Of a stretch of DNA of 64,000 bases, positions 18,777-29,095 are shown piece after piece (positions within the stretch are counted from its first letter, which is position 1; each line of letters opens with the position of its first letter). This DNA is from Streptomyces pactum. GTDB taxonomy: Bacteria; Actinomycetota; Actinomycetes; Streptomycetales; Streptomycetaceae. The notes below the pieces were generated by a model, which saw only the letters and a list, made by a program, of their open reading frames with translations, made no database searches and was not told the origin of the DNA. The position numbers and the translations under genes are program-made. The stretch is taken from positions 6,645,001 to 6,709,000 of the forward strand of contig NZ_CP019724.1 in assembly GCF_002005225.1 (NCBI RefSeq), read 5' to 3'.

Positions 18777-20579
18777 TCAGCCTCCGTACGCCCCGCTCGC
18801 CGTGAGCCGCAGGGCCGTGTCGATCAGCGGCACATGGCTGAAGGCCTGGGGGAAGTTGCCGACCTGGCGCTGGAGCCGGGGGTCCCATTCCTCGGCCAGC
18901 AGGCCCAGGTCGTTGCGCAGGGCGAGGAGCTTCTCGAAGAGCTTGCGGGCCTCGTCCACGCGGCCGATCATCGCCAGGTCGTCGGCCATCCAGAACGAGC
19001 AGGCCAGGAAGGCCCCCTCGTCGCCGGGCAGGCCGTCGACGCCCTCGTCGCCGCCCTCCGTCGGATAGCGCAGGATGAAGCCGTCCGACGTGGACAGCTC
19101 ACGCTGGATGGCCTCGATGGTGCCGATGACCCGCTTGTCGTCCGGCGGCAGGAAGCCCATCTGCGGGATCAGCAGCAGCGAGGCGTCCAGCTCCTGGGAG
19201 CCGTAGGACTGCGTGAAGGTGTTGCGTTCCTTGTCGTAGCCCTTCTCGCACACGTCGCGGTGGATGTCGTCGCGCAACTGCTTCCAGCGCTCCAGCGGGC
19301 CGTCGGCGTCACCGGACTCGATCAGCTTGATGGTGCGGTCGACGGCGACCCAGGCCATCACCTTGGAGTGCACGAAGTGGCGGCGCGGGCCGCGCACCTC
19401 CCAGATGCCCTCGTCCGGCTCCTGCCAGTGGTCCTCCAGGTAGCGGATCAGCTTGAGCTGGAGCACCGAGGCGTAGTCGTTGCGGGCCAGGCCCGTCATG
19501 TGGCCCAGGTGCAGGGCCTCGGTGACCTCGCCGTAGACGTCGAGCTGGAGCTGGTGGGCCGCGCCGTTGCCGACCCGGACCGGCCCGGAGCCCTCGTAGC
19601 CGGGCAGCCAGTCCAGCTCCGCCTCGCCGAGCTCGCGCTCACCGGCGATGCCGTACATGATCTGCAGGTTCTCCGGGTCGCCGGCGACCGCGCGCAGCAG
19701 CCACTCGCGCCAGGCGCGGGCCTCCTCGCGGTATCCGGTGCGCAGCAGCGAGGAGAGGGTGATCGCGGCGTCGCGCAGCCAGGTGTAGCGGTAGTCCCAG
19801 TTGCGGACGCCGCCGATGTCCTCCGGCAGGGAGGTGGTGGGCGCGGCGACGATGCCGCCGGTGGGGGCGTATGTCAGGGCCTTCAGCGTGATCAGGGAAC
19901 GGACCACGGCCTCCCGGTAGGGGCCGTGGTACGTGCAGTGGTCGACCCAGTCGCGCCAGAAGTCCTCCGTCGCCTCCAGCGACTGCTCCGGCTCCGGCAG
20001 CGGCGGCGGCTCCTTGTGCGAGGGCTCCCACGAGATGGTGAACGCGATCCGGTCACCCGGCGCGACCGTGAAGTCCGCGTACGTGGTGAGCGCCTTGCCG
20101 TAGCTCTCGACCTCTGTGTCGAACCACACGGAGTCGGGGCCCGCGACGGCCACCGTGCGGCCCTCGTGCTTGTGCACCCAGGGGACCACACGGCCGTAGC
20201 TGAACCGCATCCGCAACTCCGAGCGCATCGGCACCCGGCCGGAGACGCCCTCCACGATCCGGATGAGCTGCGGCGCGCCGTCGCGCGGCGGCATGAAATC
20301 GGTCACCCGGACCGTGCCGCGCGGGGTGTCCCACTCGGATTCCAGGATCAGCGAGTCGCCGCGATAGGTCCGCCGGTCCGCGGTGGGCGGTTCGGCGCCG
20401 GGGGCGTAGGCGGGTCCGAGCCGCCAGAAGCCGTGTTCCCCGGTGCCCAGCAGACCGGCGAAGATGGCATGCGAGTCGAAGCGGGGCAGGCACAGCCAGT
20501 CGACTGTGCCGTCCCGGCAGACCAGGGCGGCGGTCTGCATGTCTCCGATGAGTGCGTAATCTTCGATGCGCCCGGCCAC
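18777..20579 (-). CDS. Glycoside hydrolase family 15 protein (glucoamylase/trehalase-like)
   Basis: The protein has 600 residues. The GTG at 20579 (VAGRIEDYALIGD) is chosen because GGAG lies 6 nt upstream. A TTG at 20639 would add 20 unsupported residues. The N-terminal beta-sandwich covers ~1-230. The (alpha/alpha)6 barrel follows, with GGVRNWDYRYTWLRDAA, GNGAAHQLQLDVYGE and the catalytic-base region LAEEWDP. No signal peptide is present, so the enzyme is cytosolic. In actinobacteria this subgroup includes alpha,alpha-trehalases as well as glucoamylases, and sequence alone does not separate them. The gene is divergent from pyrG. Confidence 0.88.
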   Translation of the reverse strand: MAGRIEDYALIGDMQTAALVCRDGTVDWLCLPRFDSHAIFAGLLGTGEHGFWRLGPAYAPGAEPPTADRRTYRGDSLILESEWDTPRGTVRVTDFMPPRDGAPQLIRIVEGVSGRVPMRSELRMRFSYGRVVPWVHKHEGRTVAVAGPDSVWFDTEVESYGKALTTYADFTVAPGDRIAFTISWEPSHKEPPPLPEPEQSLEATEDFWRDWVDHCTYHGPYREAVVRSLITLKALTYAPTGGIVAAPTTSLPEDIGGVRNWDYRYTWLRDAAITLSSLLRTGYREEARAWREWLLRAVAGDPENLQIMYGIAGERELGEAELDWLPGYEGSGPVRVGNGAAHQLQLDVYGEVTEALHLGHMTGLARNDYASVLQLKLIRYLEDHWQEPDEGIWEVRGPRRHFVHSKVMAWVAVDRTIKLIESGDADGPLERWKQLRDDIHRDVCEKGYDKERNTFTQSYGSQELDASLLLIPQMGFLPPDDKRVIGTIEAIQRELSTSDGFILRYPTEGGDEGVDGLPGDEGAFLACSFWMADDLAMIGRVDEARKLFEKLLALRNDLGLLAEEWDPRLQRQVGNFPQAFSHVPLIDTALRLTASGAYGG

Positions 20580-21110
20580 GTGCAACTCCAGTCGAACGGC
20601 CACGTCACCCCGCGTGGGGGCGGTCGCTAGTGCGGTCAAGGGGGTGTGTCATGTGTCGTTGAGCCATGAAGCAAAGCAGCCGTCCGGCGGTGAAGCCAAA
20701 CGCTGTGCCGCAAACGACAATTGTTGCTCAACGAACTGACGAGCTCTCGTTGTTCCGGTGCTGACGGGCGAGGGGTGGTGCCATGTCGCCGGGCGGGCTC
20801 GGCAGCGAACGTCCGAGCAGGATACGACGCACGTAGATGATCTGTGTGCCGCTCCGGGCAACCCGGGTCCGCCGAAAGGGTGACCACCGGGTGAGGAAAC
20901 GGTGAGCCGCGCGCCTGCGTGTCCGGGCGTGCGCGGAGGGTGGCCGGAAGCCATCGCCCCGAGGCGCTGATACGCTGGTAGCCCGTGGACCGGTGGGAGA
21001 AAAACCCCGGAACCGCAGCGACGGCGCCGCCGACGACAACCCGGTACGACCGGGTCGGACGACGAACGCACCGCACCCCAGACCGCGACCACGGGAGCCC
21101 CCCTTTGGCC
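20580..21110. other. Intergenic region between GH15 gene and pyrG, no gene seen
   Basis: This is 530 bp between divergent starts. The GH15-proximal ~120 bp (20640-20760) is relatively AT-rich, including ACGACAATTGTTGCTCAACG, and is the likely promoter zone for one or both genes. The rest is GC-rich with no family-like reading frame. I cannot assign confident -35/-10 elements. Confidence 0.5.
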
Positions 21111-22760
<1,650 letters not shown>

Positions 22761-22778
22761 CACACCAGTTGTACGGTG

Positions 22779-22814
22779 GCCGGGGCGCGCGCATTCAACG
22801 GCGCGGGCCCCGGC
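22779..22814 (+). terminator. Putative terminator downstream of pyrG
   Basis: An imperfect hairpin has an outer 8-bp stem, GCCGGGGC (22779-22786) with GCCCCGGC (22807-22814), plus further GC pairing inside. It is followed by TTTCG. It may only attenuate transcription into the Nudix gene 31 nt downstream. Confidence 0.5.
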
Positions 22815-22845
22815 TTTCGCGTACGTCTGGAAGGACAGGTCAGGC

Positions 22846-23481
22846 ATGACGGGCAGCAAGATCAAGGACATCCCCGAGGAGTGGGAGGTCCGGGGCACCC
22901 AGACCCCCTTCCGGGGCAACAAGACCTCCGTCCGCACGGACGACGTGGTCATGCCCGACGGCTCCGTGGCGACCCGCGACTACCAGGTCCACCCCGGCTC
23001 CGTGGCCGTCCTCGCCCTGGACGGCGAGGGGCGGGTCCTGGTCATCCGCCAGTACCGGCACCCCGTGCGCGAGAAGCTGTGGGAGATTCCGGCCGGCCTC
23101 CTCGACGTCCCCGGTGAGAACCCGCTGCACGCCGCGCAACGCGAGCTGTACGAGGAGGCGCACGTCAAGGCCGAGGACTGGCGGGTGCTGACCGACGTCT
23201 ACACCACCCCGGGCGGCTGCGACGAGGCCGTACGGATCTTCCTCGCCCGGGACCTGTCCGAGGCCGAGGGCGAGCGCTTCGAGGTCGAGGACGAAGAGGC
23301 CGACATGGAGCTGGCCCGGGTGCCCGTGGCGGACCTGGTCCGGGGCGTGCTCGCGGGGGAGCTGCACAACAACTGCCTGGTCGTGGGCGTGCTCTCGCTG
23401 GTCGCGGCGGAGCGGGGCGACGGACTCGACACCCTCCGTCCGGCTCAGGCGCCCTGGCCGGCGCGTCCGTTCGAGGCCTGA
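22846..23481 (+). CDS. Nudix hydrolase, ADP-ribose pyrophosphatase type
   Basis: The protein has 211 residues. ATG 22846 follows AAGGA at 22831-22835. The Nudix box is EIPAGLLDVPGENPLHAAQR then ELYEEAHV; it has one extra residue before the first Glu (GLLDVPGE), the same form as I recall for mycobacterial Rv1700. The Pro-Gly-Gly-Cys segment YTTPGGCDEAVRIFLARDL after the box is typical of ADP-ribose/GDP-mannose pyrophosphatases. It probably hydrolyses ADP-ribose to AMP and ribose-5-phosphate. It lies next to pyrG, as in the conserved block. Confidence 0.87.
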   Translation: MTGSKIKDIPEEWEVRGTQTPFRGNKTSVRTDDVVMPDGSVATRDYQVHPGSVAVLALDGEGRVLVIRQYRHPVREKLWEIPAGLLDVPGENPLHAAQRELYEEAHVKAEDWRVLTDVYTTPGGCDEAVRIFLARDLSEAEGERFEVEDEEADMELARVPVADLVRGVLAGELHNNCLVVGVLSLVAAERGDGLDTLRPAQAPWPARPFEA

Positions 23482-23673
23482 GCACCGCCCGCGGCCCCGC
23501 GGCACCCCGTCCGGGAGCCCTCAGCGACGTGGTGTGACCATCGGTTGATCCGATCGGGGGATGTGCCCGCCGCGCTCCGCCGGGAACGTAGCAGAGCGTG
23601 AACTAGGCTCGGGAAACGCCCGAACCGGGGTTCCGGCGGGCGCCGGCGTGCGGTGGGATCGGGAGTGTGGCCC

Positions 23674-25701
23674 GTGACGGATCAGGCGGTGGACACGGAC
23701 GGCGTACGGCTGTCGGAGGGCGCTGCTGAGGAGAATCGGTTCCTGGGCCGCACCCGGGAGTTGAAGGAGCTGCGTGCCGACATCGAGCGCGCGGGCCTGG
23801 ACACCCTTTCCGGCCGCAAGGCCCCCCGCGCGCGCGTGCTGCTCATCGCGGGCCGGCCCGGCTCCGGCCGCACCGCGCTCGCCGAGGAACTGGCCGCGCA
23901 GGTCGCGGAGGGTTACCCCGACGGCGTGCTGCGCGCCCGGCTCAGCGAACCGGACGGCACGCGCGTGCCCGTCGGACGGCTCGCCCGGGACCTGCTGGGC
24001 GAGCTGGACCGCCCCTCCCCGCCCGGGGCCGACGAGGACGACCTCACCGACGAGCTCCGCACCGCCCTCGCCGACCGCAGGGTTCTGCTCCTGCTCGACG
24101 ACGCCGCCGACGCGGAGCAGGTCGACGCCCTGCTGCCGGACACCCCGGACTGCCTGGCCGTCGCCGTCGCCGAGGGCCCGCTGACCGGAATCGCCGACGT
24201 CCGCCCCTGCGCGCTGGGCGGCCTGGACACCAAGTCGGCCGTGGAACTGCTGTCCCGGCACACCGGCTCGGTCCGCATCACCGTCGACCCCCGGGCCGCC
24301 GAGCAACTGGTCGAGGTCTGCCAGGCCCAGCCCGCCGCGCTGACCCTGGCCGGCGGCTGGCTCGCCGCCCGCCCCCAGGCGGCCGTCGCCGACCTCGCCA
24401 AGCACGTGCACGCGGAGGGCGACGAAGGTACCGCCCTCAGCCGCGTCTTCCGCCTCGCCTACGCGTCCCTGCCCAGCCCCGCCGCCCGGATGCTGCGGCT
24501 GCTCTCCCTCGCCCCGGCCGGCCTGGTCGACCCGCACACCGCCTCCGCGCTCTCCGGCTGCTCGGTGAACGGGGCCCGCACCACCCTGGACGACTTCGTC
24601 GCCCTCGGCGTGCTGCGGGCGGTCGACTCGCCGCTGCCCGAGTACGAGGTCCCCGGGTGTCTGCACGCCCAGCTCAGGGCCCTCGCCGAGACCCACGACC
24701 GGCCCGCCGAGCTCCAGCTCGCCCGCGCCCGCATGCTGGAGCGGACGGTGCGGCTGCTCCAGTCCTGCCGGGCGGTCACCGAGACCGACAGCCCGCAGGC
24801 CCGCGAGAAGCTCCTCGGTATGCCGCGTGCCCTGCGCTTCCCGCATCCGAGGGCCGCCGCCGACTGGCTGCGGATCCGCCGGCCCGCCCTGCTGGCCGCG
24901 GCGCGGCTCGCGGTCGCCGACGGGGAGCTGGACACCCTCGCCCGGAGGCTGATGTCCCAGCTCGTGCGGACCATGGTGGCCCACTTCGGCACCCAGGCGG
25001 CGGCACCCGACCTGTACGGCATCCACCGCCTCGTCCTCGACGTGGCCGAACGCCGCGCGCTGCCCCGGGAGAAGGCGGCGGCGCTGCTGAACCTGGCCGA
25101 CCTGGACGCCCGTACCGGCCGTACCGCCGAGGCGCTGGTGCGCTACCGGGCCGCGCTGGACGCCGGACGCGAGGCGAACGACCCGTACGCGACCGGCCGC
25201 GCGATGGAATCCGTAGGCGGCGCCCACCTGGAGCTCGGGGACTACGACCGGGCCGCCGACTGGTTCGGCCGGGCCCTCGCCCAGCGGCTCGCCCGGGACG
25301 AGCGAGCCGACGCCGCCCGCGTCTACGGCCGGCTCGCCACCGCCCACACCTACGCCGGCCGCTACGGCGAGGCGCTGCGGGGCTGGCGTGCCGCGGTCGC
25401 CGGGTACCGCAAGGCGGGCGATGTGGCCGCGCACGCGCGGGCGTTGAGCGAGCTGGCCCGTGTCCAGGAGTACGCCGGACGCCCCGAGGAGTCGCTGCGC
25501 ACCTGCCAGGAGGCCGTCGACTGGGCCCGCCGGGCCGAGGACGTCCGGCTCCAGGCCGCGCTGCACCTGCGGCTGGCCGACACGCTCGACCGCCTCGGTG
25601 ATCCCACCGCTGCCGGCCTGCATCGGAGCGCAGCGGATCGCATGCTGAGGGAAGATCCAGCCGAGGCCTGCGAAATCCGCAGCGCATCGTCTGAAGATTG
25701 A
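23674..25701 (+). CDS. STAND-like NTPase/TPR protein with degenerate P-loop
   Basis: The protein has 675 residues. The GTG at 23674 is chosen because GGAG lies at 23662-23665; a GTG at 23653 would add seven residues. An ATPase-like domain at ~45-330 has AGRPGSGRTALAEELA at the Walker A position (Arg instead of Lys), RVLLLLDDAADAEQ at Walker B, and an NB-ARC-like winged-helix region around 250-330. The C-terminal ~250 residues are TPR repeats (AEALVRYRAALDAGREANDP, YDRAADWFGRALAQ, GEALRGWRAAVAGYRKAG). The layout resembles the AfsR/SARP C-terminal half without a DNA-binding domain. Its role is unknown; a signalling or scaffold function is inference. Confidence 0.75.
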   Translation: MTDQAVDTDGVRLSEGAAEENRFLGRTRELKELRADIERAGLDTLSGRKAPRARVLLIAGRPGSGRTALAEELAAQVAEGYPDGVLRARLSEPDGTRVPVGRLARDLLGELDRPSPPGADEDDLTDELRTALADRRVLLLLDDAADAEQVDALLPDTPDCLAVAVAEGPLTGIADVRPCALGGLDTKSAVELLSRHTGSVRITVDPRAAEQLVEVCQAQPAALTLAGGWLAARPQAAVADLAKHVHAEGDEGTALSRVFRLAYASLPSPAARMLRLLSLAPAGLVDPHTASALSGCSVNGARTTLDDFVALGVLRAVDSPLPEYEVPGCLHAQLRALAETHDRPAELQLARARMLERTVRLLQSCRAVTETDSPQAREKLLGMPRALRFPHPRAAADWLRIRRPALLAAARLAVADGELDTLARRLMSQLVRTMVAHFGTQAAAPDLYGIHRLVLDVAERRALPREKAAALLNLADLDARTGRTAEALVRYRAALDAGREANDPYATGRAMESVGGAHLELGDYDRAADWFGRALAQRLARDERADAARVYGRLATAHTYAGRYGEALRGWRAAVAGYRKAGDVAAHARALSELARVQEYAGRPEESLRTCQEAVDWARRAEDVRLQAALHLRLADTLDRLGDPTAAGLHRSAADRMLREDPAEACEIRSASSED

Positions 25702-25714
25702 TGCTTTGAAAGGC

Positions 25715-25742
25715 TGGACAGCGGGAACGCCTTCATTAGACT
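25715..25742 (+). promoter_or_regulatory. Candidate vegetative promoter for ald
   Basis: TGGACA (25715-25720) and TAGACT (25737-25742) with a 16-bp spacer fit the Streptomyces HrdB-type pattern. They leave an ~85-nt leader before the ald start, containing a small hairpin CCGCA-CGTTCT-TGCGG near 25750. Confidence 0.5.
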
Positions 25743-25833
25743 GGCTCTGCCGCACGTTCTTGCGGTCTCTCCCGTTGTGCCCACGTGTGCGCGGGTACGT
25801 GTAGTAATAGCCCAACCCTCTGAGCCAAGGACC

Positions 25834-26958
25834 GTGATCGACGTGAAGGTCGGTATCCCCCGCGAGGTCAAGAACAACGAGTTCCGGGTGGCCATCACCC
25901 CCGCCGGCGTGCACGAGCTGGTGCGCCACGGTCACCAGGTCGTCATCGAGCGTGACGCCGGTGTCGGCTCCTCGATCCCCAACGACGAGTACGTCGCGGC
26001 CGGCGCGCGGATACTCGACACCGCAGACGAGGTCTGGGCCACCGCCGACCTGGTGCTGAAGGTCAAGGAGCCCATCGCGGAGGAGTACCACCGACTCCGC
26101 AAGGACCAGACGCTCTTCACCTACCTGCACCTGGCCGCTTCCAAGGAGTGCACGGACGCGCTGATCGAGTCCGGCACCACCGCGATCGCCTACGAGACGG
26201 TCGAGCTGCCGAACCGCGCGCTGCCGCTGCTGGCCCCGATGTCCGAGGTCGCGGGCCGACTGGCCCCCCAGGTCGGCGCCTACCACCTGATGGCCGCCAA
26301 CGGCGGCCGCGGCGTGCTGCCCGGCGGTGTCCCCGGCGTGCTGGCCGGCGAGGCCGTCGTCATCGGCGGCGGTGTCTCCGGCTGGAACGCGGCGCAGATC
26401 GCCATCGGCATGGGCTTCCACGTGACCCTGCTCGACAAGGACATCAACAAGCTCAAGGAAGCCGACAAGATCTTCGGCACGAAGATCCAGACCGTCGTCT
26501 CCAACGCCTTCGAGCTGGAGAAGGCCTGCCTGGACGCCGACCTCGTGATCGGTGCCGTGCTGATCCCGGGCGCCAAGGCCCCGAAGCTGGTCACCAACGA
26601 GCTGGTGTCCCGGATGAAGCCGGGAAGTGTCCTTGTCGACATCGCGATCGACCAGGGCGGCTGCTTCGAGGACTCCCACCCGACCACGCACGCCGAGCCG
26701 ACCTTCCCGGTCCACAACTCGGTCTTCTACTGCGTCGCCAACATGCCCGGCGCGGTGCCGAACACCTCCACGTACGCGCTGACCAACGCGACGCTGCCGT
26801 ACATCGTGGAGCTGGCGAACCGCGGCTGGGCCGAGGCGCTGCGCCGTGACCCCGCGCTGGCCAAGGGTCTCAACACCCATGACGGCAAGGTCGTCTACAA
26901 GGAGGTCGCCGAAGCGCACGGCCTGGAGCACGCCGAGCTCGCCTCGCTGCTCGCCTGA
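25834..26958 (+). CDS. ald: Alanine dehydrogenase
   Basis: The protein has 374 residues from GTG 25834; a GTG at 25843 gives the 371-residue form common in the family. MKVGIPREVKNNEFRVAITP is the family N-terminus. YLHLAA with Lys/His ligands near residues 70-100 and the NAD-binding VIGGGVSGWNAAQIAIGMG near 176 are present. Also seen are SVLVDIAIDQGG and HNSVFYCVANMPGAVP. The enzyme interconverts L-alanine and pyruvate with NAD and releases ammonium, linking nitrogen and carbon flow. It is preceded by its own candidate promoter and followed by two hairpins, so it is probably monocistronic. Confidence 0.96.
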   Translation: MIDVKVGIPREVKNNEFRVAITPAGVHELVRHGHQVVIERDAGVGSSIPNDEYVAAGARILDTADEVWATADLVLKVKEPIAEEYHRLRKDQTLFTYLHLAASKECTDALIESGTTAIAYETVELPNRALPLLAPMSEVAGRLAPQVGAYHLMAANGGRGVLPGGVPGVLAGEAVVIGGGVSGWNAAQIAIGMGFHVTLLDKDINKLKEADKIFGTKIQTVVSNAFELEKACLDADLVIGAVLIPGAKAPKLVTNELVSRMKPGSVLVDIAIDQGGCFEDSHPTTHAEPTFPVHNSVFYCVANMPGAVPNTSTYALTNATLPYIVELANRGWAEALRRDPALAKGLNTHDGKVVYKEVAEAHGLEHAELASLLA

Positions 26959-26972
26959 CCGCGCACCGGCCG

Positions 26973-26993
26973 CCGGCTGCTCCCGGCAGCCGG
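26973..26993 (+). terminator. Terminator hairpin after ald
   Basis: An 8-bp stem CCGGCTGC/GCAGCCGG has a 5-nt loop, 15 nt after the ald stop. It is followed by TAAAT. Confidence 0.6.
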
Positions 26994-27052
26994 TAAATCG
27001 GCTAAGTCATCAACCGGGAAAGGCGATACGTCAACAGTCGCCGTCAACCCCG

Positions 27053-27095
27053 CACACCCGGCCGGACCTTGCCCGACAAGGTCCGGCCGGGTGTG
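27053..27095. terminator. Strong 19-bp hairpin between ald and parA
   Basis: A perfect 19-bp stem (27053-27071 with 27077-27095) has loop CCCGA in the 392-bp ald-parA gap. Its length suggests it insulates the chromosome-partition operon from ald. Confidence 0.75.
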
Positions 27096-27248
27096 TGTAT
27101 GGTCACTTTGCGATTCTCGGTCAACTCGCCTCGAACGTAACGCTTCAACCGATTCGCGCACCGGTGAAACCTGCTGTGCGACGGCCGTACGCCCTTGACA
27201 GGGGGATGTTTCATTGCCGACACATCGGGCCGGGTCCGGCGGATTGTG

Positions 27249-27278
27249 TTGCTGCGGACGGCCGACACGCCATAGAGT
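27249..27278 (+). promoter_or_regulatory. Candidate promoter of the parA-scpAB operon
   Basis: TTGCTG (27249-27254) and TAGAGT (27273-27278) have an 18-bp spacer, giving a leader of about 65 nt to the GTG at 27351. TTGACA at 27195-27200 is a stronger -35 but lacks a matching -10. Confidence 0.4.
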
Positions 27279-27350
27279 CGCCGAACGTCGGCATGGTGCC
27301 ACGCTGACCTGTCTAGAAGTTTCCTGGTCACCAAGGAGGTAAGACGACTT

Positions 27351-28520
27351 GTGAATGAGTCGACATTTACTCCCGGGGGTGGTCAACCAGGAACGCCTGC
27401 ACGGGCCCACGGCCCCGGGCGTCTCGAGGCTGTCGGCTCCGTCGCTGTACGCACCTTCGCAGCCCACCAGAGTCCGCAGGCAACTCAGACAGCACACATG
27501 AGTATGGATGGCCAACACGTGAACGCCATGGCCGGCAACGGAAGTGGCGCGTCCCGCAACCACTTCGCCGACTACGACGAACTGCCCGAGGGGCACTTCT
27601 ACGACCCGGACGCGGAGTACGAGCCGGATCCCGAGTACGCCGCCACGCTCGCGCCCGACGCGGCCCGCCAGCGCCGTGAGCGCATCGGTCCGACCGGACG
27701 CCCGCTGCCCTACTTCCCGATCCCGGGCCCGCTGACCGAACACGGACCCGCGAAGATCATCGCGATGTGCAACCAGAAGGGCGGCGTCGGCAAGACCACG
27801 TCGACCATCAACCTGGGTGCCGCGCTCGCCGAGTACGGGCGCCGGGTGCTGCTCGTCGACTTCGACCCGCAGGGCGCGCTGTCGGTCGGCCTCGGTGTCA
27901 ACCCGATGGAGCTCGACCTCACCGTCTACAACCTGCTCATGGAGCGGGGCATGGCGGCCGACGAGGTGCTGCTGAAGACCGCGGTCCCCAACATGGACCT
28001 GCTGCCCAGCAACATCGACCTGTCGGCGGCCGAGGTGCAGTTGGTGAGCGAGGTCGCGCGCGAGTCCACGCTGCAGCGGGCGCTGAAGCCGCTGATGGAC
28101 GACTACGACTACATCGTGATCGACTGCCAGCCCTCGCTCGGCCTGCTCACCGTCAACGCGCTGACGGCCGCGCACAAGGTGATCGTGCCGCTGGAGTGCG
28201 AGTTCTTCGCGCTGCGCGGGGTGGCCCTGCTGACCGAGACGATCGAGAAGGTCCAGGAGCGGCTCAACCCCGACCTGGAGCTCGACGGCATCCTCGCCAC
28301 GATGTACGACTCGCGCACGGTGCACAGCCGTGAGGTGCTCGCGCGTGTCGTCGAGGCGTTCGACGACCACGTCTACCACACGGTCATCGGGCGCACGGTC
28401 CGCTTCCCGGAGACCACGGTCGCCGGCGAGCCGATCACCACGTACGCCTCCAACTCCGTCGGTGCCGCCGCCTACCGCCAGCTCGCCAGGGAGGTGCTCG
28501 CCCGGTGTCACGCCGAGTGA
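27351..28520 (+). CDS. parA: ParA/Soj-family chromosome-partitioning ATPase
   Basis: The protein has 389 residues. GTG 27351 has an excellent AAGGAGGT at 27333-27340. Residues 1-~130 are a Gly/Pro-rich, poorly conserved extension. The deviant Walker A KGGVGKTTSTINLGAAL is at ~143-159, followed by LLVDFDPQGALSVGLG and YDYIVIDCQPSLGLLT. ParA ATPases bind DNA nonspecifically and move ParB-bound cargo. No parB is adjacent; the next gene encodes a small ribbon-helix-helix-like protein. The gene occupies the same position as mycobacterial Rv1708 before scpA, scpB and rluB. The TGA overlaps the next GTG (28517-28520). Confidence 0.92.
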   Translation: MNESTFTPGGGQPGTPARAHGPGRLEAVGSVAVRTFAAHQSPQATQTAHMSMDGQHVNAMAGNGSGASRNHFADYDELPEGHFYDPDAEYEPDPEYAATLAPDAARQRRERIGPTGRPLPYFPIPGPLTEHGPAKIIAMCNQKGGVGKTTSTINLGAALAEYGRRVLLVDFDPQGALSVGLGVNPMELDLTVYNLLMERGMAADEVLLKTAVPNMDLLPSNIDLSAAEVQLVSEVARESTLQRALKPLMDDYDYIVIDCQPSLGLLTVNALTAAHKVIVPLECEFFALRGVALLTETIEKVQERLNPDLELDGILATMYDSRTVHSREVLARVVEAFDDHVYHTVIGRTVRFPETTVAGEPITTYASNSVGAAAYRQLAREVLARCHAE

Positions 28521-29077
28521 GTCTGCCGGGGGCCGACGAACTCTTCCGTACGACAGGGGGAATGGCGCTCCAGGCGTCCTCCCCGCGGCGGCCGCCGGGC
28601 GGCGAAGCCCGGGTGCCGGCGCCGGCGGGGGAGAGCGATCAGGCCGCCGCCGAGGACGCACCGCAGTCGGTGCCCGCGCAGGGCGGGGACGGCGAGGGCG
28701 CGGAGCATGCCGCGGCGGACGCGGAACCGGGCCCGGCGGGCGAGTCGCGCAGCCGGGGCGGGGACCGCTCCGCGCGGGTCCCCGGGCCGGGCACGGGCGC
28801 GCAGGAAGGTTCTGCCGCCGCCGGCCAGTCCCGCAAGCGCGGCCGGGCCGCCGCACGCCGTCCCAGCGGCCGTGAGCGCCACGACGAGAAGATCACCGTG
28901 TACGTCTCCGCCGAGGAACTCATGGATCTGGAGCACGCCCGCCTGGTGCTCCGGGGCGAGCACGGGCTGGCCGTCGACCGCGGCCGCATCGTCCGCGAGG
29001 CGGTCGCCGTCGTCCTGGCCGACCTCGAGACCCGCGGGGACGCCAGCATCCTCGTACGACGGCTGCGCGGGCGGTAG
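28517..29077 (+). CDS. Small ribbon-helix-helix-like protein between parA and scpA
   Basis: The protein has 186 residues. The GTG at 28517 overlaps the parA stop; a GTG at 28505 would add four residues. Residues ~20-115 are Ala/Gly/Pro/Glu-rich and probably disordered. The conserved C-terminal ~65 residues (DEKITVYVSAEELMDLEHARLVL then DRGRIVREAVAVVLADLE) look like a beta-strand plus two helices, the pattern of CopG/Arc DNA-binding proteins. In a ParA operon such a protein could replace ParB as the DNA-binding partner. That is inference from position and fold pattern only. Confidence 0.75.
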   Translation: MSLPGADELFRTTGGMALQASSPRRPPGGEARVPAPAGESDQAAAEDAPQSVPAQGGDGEGAEHAAADAEPGPAGESRSRGGDRSARVPGPGTGAQEGSAAAGQSRKRGRAAARRPSGRERHDEKITVYVSAEELMDLEHARLVLRGEHGLAVDRGRIVREAVAVVLADLETRGDASILVRRLRGR

Positions 29078-29095
29078 CGGTAGCCTGCGGGGGCC

